This document shows positions 42,500-52,421 of a stretch of DNA of 64,000 nucleotides, one piece after another (the stretch's first letter is position 1; each line of letters opens with the position of its first letter). Under the pieces are notes generated by a model. It saw only the letters and a program-made list of their open reading frames with translations. It was not told where the DNA came from and did not search any database. The DNA is taken from contig JAACJM010000112.1 in NCBI GenBank assembly GCA_013368315.1, positions 186,001-250,000 on the forward strand. The letters are read 5' to 3'. The stretch comes from Tetrapyrgos nigripes. Taxonomy: Eukaryota; Basidiomycota; Agaricomycetes; Agaricales; Campanellaceae. Position numbers and translations under genes: made by a program.

Positions 42500-45089
42500 A
42501 TGAAGTCTTTCTCGCTTCCAATGCTTCGAGCCTGTTTCTTAACCACAGTCCTCAGTGGCGTGGCACAGTCTGCGTCGCTTTACACTGATCCCAATGATGT
42601 ACCAACGAAGGAATACGACTTCATCGTGGTAGGAGGTAAGTTTCAAGACATATTTTCTGTTCGACTTTGGGCTGACTTGCTTTATCCTTCCAAGCCGGTA
42701 CTGCAGGAAATGTCATCGCCACTCGGCTCACCGAAGATCCCACTAAACGTGTCTTGGTCATTGAAGCTGGTATTGAGTGAGTATTACATCCATTTCCCGT
42801 CATTCTCAAGGTCATTCGTTCTGATTTTTCTGATTTTTTAATCATAATATTTTCAGCGATACCGACGTCCTCCCCATTCACGTCCCATTCCTGGGGTTAA
42901 ACAATGAAGGAAGCATCGTTGATTGGAACTTCACAACTGTCCCTCAGAAAGAGCTTAACAATCGGACACTCTCCGTCCCAAGGGGATTTGTACTTGGAGG
43001 GAGCAGTAGCATCAGTAAGTCGCACTCTTCATGGAAAAGGAACGGACGGAATGAATTGGATTATTCCAAAGATTTGATGATATGGACTCGTGGCTCAAGA
43101 GACCTCTGGGATCATTATGCCAAGGTTACGGATGACTCGGGCTGGAGCTGGAACGCGCTGAAGAAATACTGGAACAAGGCGAGTACATACCTGGACTGAA
43201 CAGCAGTACCACCGTAATAAATGTCTTTCTTTAACTACACATTGTTCACAGGTTTCTACACTCGTTCCATCCACCTCATATCCTGACATTCCACCACCGC
43301 CTCCAAACAACCCCACTTTATCAAACGGAAACGGACCTGTCCAAGTCACCCGAGCTAATTTCCCAAACGAGCTTGATGACAAAGTGATCAACGGGAGCAT
43401 GATTTTGCAACAGGAGATTCCACACTCAAGATTCAAGTATACCGTGGATATGAATACAGGGAATAGTATTGGATTCGGTGAGTATAAACTAGGTCAGTAC
43501 CATGACGGTGACCCCTAGCTAATCCATCACCTCAGGATACACCCAAGAAACCACTGGACATGGAGAACGCAGCTCTTCTGCCACTGCTTATCTTCATCCA
43601 GCTTTGAACAGCAACCGAAGTAATCTTGACGTCTTAATTCAGACGAGGGCGATGAGGCTGTTGCAGTCCAAGAATAGCGCGTCGAATTCGTCGAGTGTTC
43701 CTCATTTCAATCGAGTGGAGGTCGCTCAGAGCGTTGATGGTAAGTACTCCACTCCTTGGATTAATATTGGATCTTGCACTCAACAGTCATTTTCGTATCT
43801 GCAGGCCCTCGGTTCAAATTCAGGGCCAGAAAGGAAATCATTTTGAGTTCTGGAGCAATAGGTGAGCTTCTCTCGTTCAGTTCATCGCCAACTTAGCGGT
43901 AAACTTTGATAAGGAACCCCTCAATTACTCCTCTTAAGCGGAGTGGGGCCCAAGCATGAACTGAAACAGTTGGGAATTGACGTTGTCGTGGATAAACCCG
44001 CCGTAGGTAAGTACTTTGCGACCTTTATAGAGAACAATGCCAAAATTTCTCGCTCAGGCAAAAATCTACGCGATCACCCCCTGCTCTCAACGATATACAA
44101 CGTCAATTCCAACCAAACTTTCGACGATATTACGAGGAATCCCGCATTGCAGCAACAACTCCTCGAGCAATGGCAAAATAATAGGACTGGGCTGTTTGCC
44201 AATACGCCGGCGAGTGTTCTAGGTATGTAAGCACTTGCCAATCCATGGACAAGAGGATTGTGACGTTTTTGTCAGGATTCATGAGATTGCCGAAGGATCA
44301 ATTGAATGGGGTAAAAGACCCTGCGTCTGGTCCTCATGCGCCACATCTTGAAATGGTGTTCGTAGTGAGTATAACCGTTCAAGTTGACTGATCAATAGTG
44401 ATCAACCTTTATGATCAGGATGGCTTCTTACCTCTCTTTCAACCATTACCTGAAACCGGCCATTTCATCGCCGTCCTCAACTCTATCGTTGCGCCAAAAT
44501 CAGGTGAGTACCACTAGAATTTGCCAACGAGAATATATTGTCAATGATCGTTTCCTGTGTTTCTCCATTTCAATTATTAGCGGGGTCATTGACTCTCGCA
44601 TCCGCTAGTGGAGGAACGTTCACTCATCCCCTCATCGACTACAACATATACGGCAACTCCTTCGACATCCAAGCAATGCTTCAAGCAATCAATGACACCG
44701 AAACTTTCCTCTCTACGCCTCCTTGGACTCAAGATGACTTCATCATCTCAGTCTTTGGACGGAATTCTACCAGTATCGGTACGGAGGCAGAGAAAATAGC
44801 GTTCATGAGGGACAATACCATCACTCTCTTCCATCCTGTTGGGACGGCAAGAATGGGAAGCAAACAGGGGGATGTTACGAATTCGAGGCTACTAGTACGA
44901 GGTGTGAAGGGAGTTCGGATTGTTGATGCGAGTGTTTTTGTGAGTCCTGTTTTCTCAAGACAAATCTGAAGTAATTCTGATATACATATCTGTCAGCCTA
45001 CCATACCGGAATGTCACCCTCAAGCAGTGGTGTATACCTTGGCCGAACGAGCGGCGGATATAATCCAAGAGGATCATGGAATGTTGTAA
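42500..45089 (+). CDS. GMC oxidoreductase, aryl-alcohol oxidase type
   Basis: Thirteen exons join without a break: 42500-42635, 42695-42776, 42857-43014, 43072-43178, 43252-43477, 43536-43739, 43805-43861, 43914-44006, 44058-44222, 44276-44364, 44419-44503, 44581-44939, 44997-45089; 617 residues. A signal peptide (MKSFSLPMLRACFLTTVLSG) implies secretion. DFIVVGGAGTAGNVIATRL is the FAD-binding GxGxxG motif. VLGGSSSINLMIWTRG and ILSSGAIGTPQLLLLSG are the two GMC signatures. FHPVGTARMG (His552) and IPECHPQAVVYT (His594) give the catalytic His pair. The family oxidises alcohols to aldehydes and makes hydrogen peroxide, often to feed lignin peroxidases. Intron 43179-43251 uses a GC donor. The substrate cannot be told from this. 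Confidence 0.93.
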
Positions 45090-45155
45090 ATTGACGCCTT
45101 TTTTTTTCACGACCATCGACGCGTCGTGCCCCTATTTTGGGGAGTATACTAGTCT

Positions 45156-46064
45156 CTTGTCTAACTGTACTAATTACCAAACATCTCAATGTAAGGAAGA
45201 TTTTGATTGCTAATTATAATCAGATAGCTACACAAAAGCACTGATTATGAAGTGGTTGTGGGCTAGCGCTGACGCGTGGCGAGTATGAGGCCATAGCGCC
45301 AGCACTTCAAGCCCATAATGTACGCATTATTTTATTAGACTTTGTACCAGAAATCCCCATACAAAGTTACACAAATTCATGTTAATTTGTTCACTTCTTC
45401 ATACGTGTTGCGTTAATGTCCTAGTTTCACGGAGTCACATAAGAGAGGTTGAGAAACACCAATTCGTTGTAGACATATGCTGTACAAGGATAGACGCAAA
45501 ATAGCCTAAGCAGTAAGCATCCCAAACAGCCAAGGTGTGGGAGAGCTTCATGGTGGTACTATGAGAGAGGAAAAAACGAGATATATGTATTAGACCCCTG
45601 TAGCGGAAAGAAATAGACGGCTGTAGAAAACGCCGTGAAATTGAGACTAGAGGCGGAATGGAAGAGGGAGCCTGAGTGAGAAATTCCGCAGTCTGTCTGG
45701 CTGCGATTGCGAACGTTCGGTCTGATTGGAAAGGTAATGTTGCCTTCGGAAGTGATCGTGGCCTAGTTTACACAAGGCCAAAGGGTCTAGTGTATCCCTG
45801 TCAATCACGCAACGCGTATGAAGAAGTGAATAAATTAACATGAATTTGTGTAACTTTGTATGGGGATTTCTTGTACAAAGTCTAATAAAATAATGCGTAC
45901 ATTATGGGCTTGAAGTGCTGTTTCTATGGCCTCGTACTCGCCACGTGTCAGCGCTAGCCCACAACCACTTCATAATCAGTGCTTTTGTGTAGCTATCTGA
46001 TTATAACTAGCAATAAAAATCTTTCTTACATTGAGTTGTTTGGTATTTAGTACAGTTAGACAAG
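45156..46064. mobile_element. Large inverted-repeat (foldback) element
   Basis: Arms of about 264 bp (45156-45419 and 45801-46064) match closely along their length, from CTTGTCTAACTGTACTAA to TTCACTTCTTCATACG. About 380 bp of non-coding spacer lies between. Each arm contains GGGCTAGCGCTGAC(G/A)CGTGGCGAGTA(T/C)GAGGCC, similar to the Helitron-1 3' hairpin block. It starts 66 bases after the oxidoreductase stop, so it may carry or overlap that gene's 3' end. Confidence 0.8.
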
Positions 46065-46110
46065 GGCATCACTTGTAGAAGGTGATGACTGGTGCCTTTT
46101 GAAAGGATTT

Positions 46111-46603
46111 TTAAACAGAAAATAAGAAAGGTTTCAACTCCTCAGGTAGGTTAAACAAGAGGAGGAGTTTCTTGAGAGGGTTAACGGGGGGACCCAGTTC
46201 TCCATGCAAGATAGGGTCAGCAGGGTTTTCGGCAGATGTGACATATTGCAGGGTAATGGACATGTGAAGAGGAAGAATGATGTCGTAGATATGATGGATA
46301 GAATGATTGATCCACACGTTAGGGCTGTGATCCTTATTGACAGCTCCGATGGTATCTTGGTTATCAGAATGTACCAGGAGGTTAACGTTCTGGTAGCCGA
46401 AGCCCTCAACAAAGTAAAGCATTCCTGCTCCCGGAGGAGTCAACGACCCTTCCGCATGTTGTGATTCCAATGAAGGGAATAGGGGGAATAGCGGACCAGC
46501 TGCTGGTAGGAGGGTATTGCTGGAGAACTTGACGAGACAGTATCAGGAGACCGCCCAGACTCATACTGATACTGAATCCTCTTCCCCACAACCTTGTGAA
46601 CAA
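46111..46603 (-). pseudogene. RNase H-like remnant of a retroelement
   Basis: NLLVHSDNQDTIGAVNKDHS and LQYVTSAENPADPILHGELG are the Asp/Asn box and closing motif of RNase H domains found in basidiomycete retroelements. The upstream part (to 46603) is frame-shifted. It overlaps the LINE start on the other strand. Only this fragment remains. Confidence 0.6.
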
Positions 46604-47783
46604 TTACAGCAGCACTCGCACACCAGGAGTATAAATCAAAGACAAAATAATAATGAACTATTACATCCCAATGACCTTCAAAATCTTGAGGAGCAACTCA
46701 ACGTCATCCTGAATAGTCAAGATAAGGCAAATCCGACACTCATACCCCCTAGAAACATGGAGGAACAGTTAATGGAGACATGGGGAATGCATACCTATGA
46801 TGAAAATTACGAAAGAAATATGAACAGCATAAATAATTTCATAGATCAAATCGAAACAGCAATTCGTATAAGGGCAACACGCCCAGTCCCAACACCCACT
46901 CCCCCTGCCTCTATGACCCAACCCGAGGTGCACCTACCTCGGCAAACACGCCGAACAGTTGTGAGGATAGGAAAGAAGACGAAAGCATCAATCAAAGTGG
47001 CATCTCTAAACATTCGGGGCTATGGTCCGAATGAAAACCTGGATGACACAGAAAATAAATGGAACTATATTAAACAGTTTATACGACAGAAACAGATTGG
47101 AGTCCAGGAAGCACACATGGACGAAGACCGGCGTTGTGAAGTCGAGGAGAAATTTTCAAGACGACTGGTAAGACAATCATCTGCTGATCCGGATCGACCA
47201 AGAGGCAAAGGGGGCGTCGCTATAGTCCTAAACAAGCAATTAGTAGACGCGACAGTACTGGAGAAGAAGGAAATCATCCCGGGAAGAGCCCTCCTCATCA
47301 GAATTCGCTGGGATAACAGTCGCCAACTAAAAATACTAGTGGTATACGCACCAAATGTATCTCGCTCCAATGGAACTGAAAATGCCCAATTCTGGAACAC
47401 CTTACGGAAATTCTTCGAACGAAATCCTACCAAAAAACCAAATATAATGGCAGGGGATATCAATATGGTCGAAGCTGGAATGATTGACCGGCTACCTGCT
47501 TGAGACGATCCAGAGGAAGCCGTTGATGCACTGGACAACTTCAAAATGGAAACACAGCTGAGAGACGGCTGGAGAGACATATACCCTGACTCCAAAGCTT
47601 ATACCTTCCACCAAGAAGCCACAGGTTCCCAATCTCGAATAGATCGGATATACGCAACTGACCCAATCTTAAATGCATCCAGAGAATGGAAAATAGAACT
47701 GACCGGAGTACCAGGCGCTGACCACTGGATGGTATCGGTCTTAGCATCCTACACAGAAGCCCCAACAATAGGCAAGGGGAGAT
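46517..47783 (+). pseudogene. LINE endonuclease region
   Basis: A hydrophilic N-terminus (Gln/His-rich, HTRSINQRQNNNELLHPN) leads to the apurinic-like endonuclease: IKVASLNIRGYG (Asn), IGVQEAHMDEDR (catalytic Glu), NIMAGDINMVE (Asp/Asn), and, after TGA at 47501-47503, SRIDRIYATD and GADHWMVSV (His). This nuclease nicks the target to start target-primed reverse transcription. Apart from the TGA the frame is intact to the solo LTR. Confidence 0.85.
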
Positions 47784-48077
47784 TGTTGGAATTCTATATC
47801 ATTATATCAATTTATACTTACAACAATCCACTTGTATCCACATACACACCACCTACTTTCCACTATGCTCCATACTTATATTGTTTCTTACATCATAGTA
47901 ACCACTGTGCTATATTTACAGACTCACTCAGCCACAGTAGCTAACAGTATATAAGTTTGTAAAAGTAGATACTATCATCATGCAATTGCAGTAAGCTGCA
48001 AGCGCAATACACTATTATCAGCTCCATATTATGTGGTCTATGACCTCACTATGAATTACTTTATTGTAATTCCTACA
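47784..48077 (+). repeat. Solo LTR (294 bp) with GAGAT target duplication
   Basis: TGTTGGAATTC to GTAATTCCTACA, flanked by GAGAT at 47779-47783 and 48078-48082. The TGTTGGAAT.../...ATTCCTACA ends are typical of copia LTRs. Removing it with one GAGAT restores LINE codons GGC-AAG-GGG-AGA-TGG. Confidence 0.92.
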
Positions 48078-49109
48078 GAGATGGGCAATCCCTGGGCGCA
48101 TCATAAAAGACAAAACATTCATGCAATATGCCCTGAAAAGAGGTCGAGAAACTGACCGAGAATTAGAGCAAATTGATAGTCTCGGACGCACTGCTGACCG
48201 AAATGCGCAATTAGTATGGTATAAATATTTAAAAAAATGTCCTTGAAGAGGCCCGAAAACGCCAACGCATTGTGGTACCTAGGACAGAGCGTCAACTAAA
48301 GGAACTAAAGGATAAATTAACACAGGTCCATAACGACAGGAAACTTACCGAGGAAGAATGAGTCGAAACGTCATCAGCCCTGTCCAATGATATCACGGTG
48401 TTAGAAAGAAAACGCTTCCAAGAAAAGAGAAAGGACAGGGCAACTCGTAACCATATTGAAGGAGAACAGATATCCAGATATTGGTCAAGTTTGAATAAAG
48501 AAAACAAACCGAGGGATATAATTTATGCCCTAAAGAAAGAGACACCTAACGAAGAGGGCTGGTATGAGACATCAGCAAATGGCATGGCAAAGAGGGCGTG
48601 AGACTACCATGAAAAGCTACAGAAGGAAGGACAACCAAAAGATAATGACCACCAGAGACAAAAGGAGATAGTGACAGAGAAAGTGCTCAGTAATTTAAAT
48701 ACGCGGCTAACGGAAGAACAGAAGACTCACCTGGCTGTGAGATGCGACCGAAGTGACATAGTGACTGCACTCCTTAGTGGAAAGAACTACACATCCCCAG
48801 GCATTGATGGTGCCACCTATGAACTTTGGAAGGCAATATATTCACGCTATCTCGAAGATACGAAAGTGAATAGACCCGCATTTGACATTATAAATCTTAT
48901 GAAAGCAGCCTTTAACGACATTGCGAAGCACGGAGTTGTTGAGAGTACTCACTTTGCAGATGGGTGGATGTGCCAACTCTATAAGAAAAACAACAAATGT
49001 GCACACTTCTAAACACAGACTACTAGATATTTACTAAGGTCTTGGCGACTAAGTTTGGTAAGGTAGCCCCTGACCTCCTACATCATAACCAGGCTGGCTT
49101 TGTGCCAGG
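48078..49109 (+). pseudogene. LINE linker and reverse transcriptase, first part
   Basis: WAIPGRIIKDKTFMQYAL opens the linker, with stops at about 48359 and 48599. NYTSPGIDGATYELWK (48790) is the RT fingers motif, and WMCQLYKKNNK follows. A deletion and a TAG near 49023 break the PITLLNTDY-type motif. NQAGFVPG runs into the MITE edge at 49109. Confidence 0.8.
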
Positions 49110-49609
49110 TAGTGATGTGCGGGCCGGGCTTGGGCTCGGGCTGGGCTCGGGCTCACCAAAAACCCAAGCCCGGGCTCAGACTAGGATTATGTCATCGCTC
49201 AAAAAGTCGCGATCGAAGTGTTGGATAAGTCTGAAGTTAAGTTTGTATTATAGACAAAGTGAACTACTGACCTACATTAAGCATTTACTGACCCAAAACC
49301 AACATTATTGGTGCCAACAAGTGGTGGATAACAGCTGGGGATGACCCAGGAAGATGGTTAGATGCTGAGAAACTGTAAAGTGGTGCGAGAACTTGGTGAG
49401 AATGCCTGCAAAAAAAATTTTCAACTATTTATTGACAATTTTTATTGGTCAGTAACAGGTCACTAAGTGTCGCTGAAAGCCCGGGCCTGAGCTTCGGGCT
49501 CAGGGCTTTCAGAAATCAAGCCTGAGCCCTCAGGCCCTCAAGCCCTCCTCAAAGGCCGGGCCGGGCTTGGGCTGGGCTCGGGCTTCAAGCCCAAGCCCGC
49601 ACATCACTA
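49110..49609. mobile_element. hAT-type MITE (500 bp), GC-rich ends
   Basis: Terminal inverted repeats TAGTGATGTGCGGGC / GCCCGCACATCACTA are flanked by the 8-bp duplication GTGCCAGG (49102-49109 and 49610-49617). An 8-bp duplication with this tip is characteristic of hAT elements. The ends are built of GGGCTTGGGCTCGGGC units. No transposase. Confidence 0.9.
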
Positions 49610-49940
49610 GTGCCAGGAAGGCAAATCAGTGACCAAACAAAATTAATCAGAATGGTGATGGCATCAGCTGAGAAAACAGGACAGAATGAACTGATTATTT
49701 CCCTTGATCAAGAGAAGGCTTATGATAAGATAGACCATGAGTACCTCTGGGAGACACTAAAGAAATTCGAACTCCCAAGAGAGTTTATAGAAACGATACA
49801 GTATCTCTATGAGACAGCAAAAACATCAGTGATGGTAAATGGAGTGTGAAGTGAGACTTATGATGTAATACGAGGAGTTAGACAAGGAGACCCCCTATCT
49901 TGCCTAATATTTGATCTAGCTATAGAACACTTAGCCGCAA
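49610..49940 (+). pseudogene. LINE reverse transcriptase, second part
   Basis: QISDQTKLIRMVMASAEK, IISLDQEKAYDKIDHEYLW (motif A, catalytic Asp) and VIRGVRQGDPLSCLIFDLAI (motif B) follow in order, with TGA at 49847. The FADD-type catalytic box, thumb and any RNase H are missing because the sequence changes at 49940. Confidence 0.85.
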
Positions 49941-50540
49941 TTACGAGGCCGAATGAAATGAGGTTGAGTTTATTACACTCGACTTCTGCTTGTGGCTATG
50001 CTTAAACAGTCCCGTCTATCTGCCCGATAAACAGGTTTGGACCGATTTTATCTGTGTGGCTGTGTATTTTCCTTGCCCGTTCTCCTTATCAGAGGCTAAC
50101 CTGCCACTTTTTCACCTGCAAAATCCTTTGAGGGCAGTGCTCCAACAGGCGCGTCTACATATCTTTTAGCGGCGGCTCAAAAGATGTCTCCTCTCAACTC
50201 TCTTTCCTAATGGCAGCGCCCTTCAATTCTTTTTACTAATTAATAACTAATGCTGTCAAACCCATTCTGCTCAGCTTTATTTTTCGTTTTCTGTCCACTT
50301 GAATGCTTTAAGACTGCCTATCGCAATTGAGGATGCTAGACAATTCATCGCGCTAGAACCCTGAGTCTTAAAGATGACTGCTACCGAGTACACCAGGCGA
50401 CTCATGGTGCTATGACCCTGCTCCCTGCATCTTGTAGATGGTAGCAAAGGACAGAGGCATAGGGAGAAGGATATGATCTTAGCTATGTCCGCAGTACTTC
50501 TCTACTTTTTTTTCTTTGACCTCATTCTATGTTAGCTCTG
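49941..50540 (+). mobile_element. Helitron-like insertion, 5' end defined only
   Basis: Begins A|TTACGAGGCCGAATGAAATGAGGTTGAG directly after LINE coding and matches the tip at 40947 read on the minus strand (TTACGAGGCCGAAGAATGAGACTGAGG). Both continue with a CTTGTGGCTATG... GTTTATTACCGA-like stretch. No coding capacity. The 3' end is not fixed; the end given is a guess at where similarity fades. Confidence 0.5.
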
Positions 50541-51240
50541 AATAAATGATATTAATAAATACGAAAGGCGGCAAATACAATTGATACTAATCCTCATGGT
50601 TGACAAAACGTCTAAATTGAGGAGGCACTCTGACATGGACACTAGAACCATCTCTTCTGCGTGGGCCTGGTTTTCACACCAGAAGATGCAACGTGCAGTA
50701 TGGGCAATCAGTAAGATGTAGATCCAAAAGTTATCTGAACAAATGCTCAGGGCAAGAGTATTTAGGCTCAAGAAGAGCAGAAAGAGTTATCAATGACTAC
50801 TACCCTCATCCTCAACACTGTACTATTATACATTTGTCATGGGAGACACCATCTATCCAGTCCATAGTATGCCTAGAGGGAACACCACCATCTGCAGCAA
50901 GCATATTGAAAAATTTTTCACCGCGTTCTCTATGTTTGAGGGAGAAATCACTTAGTATTCACGAATAGTACATTCGAATTGTGAAAAAATATAATTATGA
51001 CTGCCTCACAAGCTGTATCTCTGGGTCCATTATCAGCCTGCACAGATTTAGATGCGGGTATGAAAAATCTGCAGACACCCTGCAGACACCCAACTATCAT
51101 CACTACTAACTCATTCATTGTCAAAACCATTTTTTTGTCAAGTTCTACTACCTACTATGGATCCGCGTCAGATTTTTTTGAAAAATTTGGCTGGGGTGGC
51201 ATCATAAAATAACGATACCTATAAATAGTAATTGTAATAC
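50541..51240. other. Non-coding junction region
   Basis: No supported gene. CTGCAGACACCCTGCAGACACC at 51069 is a short direct repeat. The last part (51155-51240), AAAAATTTGGCTGG to TATAAATAGTAATTGTAATAC, matches 39443-39520 and abuts the broken end of the Helitron-2 helicase. Confidence 0.45.
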
Positions 51241-52304
51241 TTGACACCATCCAGATTATCTCTGGCTTTCTTAATACCTGTATCCTCTGTGGAAGCTCTG
51301 GAGAAACCAAGCAAGGAATGATAAGTTGTTCCATGAACCAGTGCTGCTGCAGTGCCTGTTGGTGCACAAACAACCATTGAATGTCCTTCTCCTTTCTCAT
51401 GAAAAAATCAACGCAAAGAATGTATGACCTTGCTTTTACCGGTACCACCCATACCACCTAGATACATTTTCAAAGGTTTGAATTCGGCAGATGTAGAATG
51501 ATTTGTAATAATCTTAAATGCTCGCTTTTGTTCCTCGTTTAGAGTCTCATCTGTAACAATGCTGTCAGATAGAAGCTGTTCTTCAGCTATCTGACTTTGA
51601 AAGTCTCTGTCTATATATGACAAATCTTCAAAAACCACTTCATTCCATCTAGTGAAGTTGTTCTTATGTTTGTCTCTACTTTCACCATTGTTATCTGAGT
51701 TCTGTTTCATGTTCAATAGAGCTTTACTCCTCTCTTCAGCAACCTTATGCTTCCAAGTTGTTGCATCAGGACAAAAATTCTCAACAACATTCTTGAGCTT
51801 GTATTTATCAGAGTGAGAATCTAGAATGCCTGACATATCCATAGCCTTGTATATCTGGTCATTCAGTACTTGATTCCTGATGGGACTATTGTTTGGTAGT
51901 AGATCTTCTGTATTGAAATCATACAAATCTTCAACAGCATCCTGGTTACATGCATCATTCACAGTAGAGAGGAACTCATGCATTGCTGCATCATCAAGAT
52001 CATCTATATCAAAACCTGGTACATTGTGGCTAACAGGCTGACCCTGTTTTCCTAAAGCATTATAATCATCCTGGGCATCATAGCATTCATATCTCAAGCT
52101 GAAGTTTGCCATCAGTTTCTTTTCTAAGTCAGTGAAAACATGAGAGTTGAAGGCATCTTCCCATGTTTGGCCCACCTGTCTCAATTCTGAACCATCTCTC
52201 CATGGTTTAAAGAGTGACAACATTACACAGCAGTAATATTCATGATCACCTTTGTCACTTCTTGGCAATGTCCTCCCTATGAAGTTTAATGCCCTTTTAC
52301 TCAA
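51241..52304 (-). pseudogene. Helitron-2 helicase, N-terminal half
   Basis: LNFIGRTLPRSDKGDHEYYC and MLSLFKPWRDGSELRQVGQTW match Helitron-1 at the same place. MYLGGMGGTGKSKVIHSLR holds Walker A (about 51425-51475). A frameshift follows near 51410, then VVCAPTGTAAALVHGTTYHS. Coding is lost at about 51240, before Walker B, so no helicase activity is possible. Confidence 0.82.
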
Positions 52305-52421
52305 GTTGTTGTACCTTCCTAAGCTATGTGAATGCTGCTAACGAGCTTTACACACCCCATCAACAAGACAAGCTGTACCAAAGCTGGACAGGTGTGAGTA
52401 ATATTTGAGCTTTCACCACTT

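Larger units (their letters stand above)
46517..49940 (+). mobile_element. LINE-type retrotransposon, decayed and interrupted
   Basis: The endonuclease domain is followed by reverse transcriptase on the plus strand. A 294-bp solo LTR (47784-48077) and a 500-bp MITE (49110-49609) are nested in it, each with exact duplications whose removal restores the frame. Coding stops at 49940, where a Helitron 5' tip begins. No ORF1 or 3' tail is seen. Confidence 0.85.
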
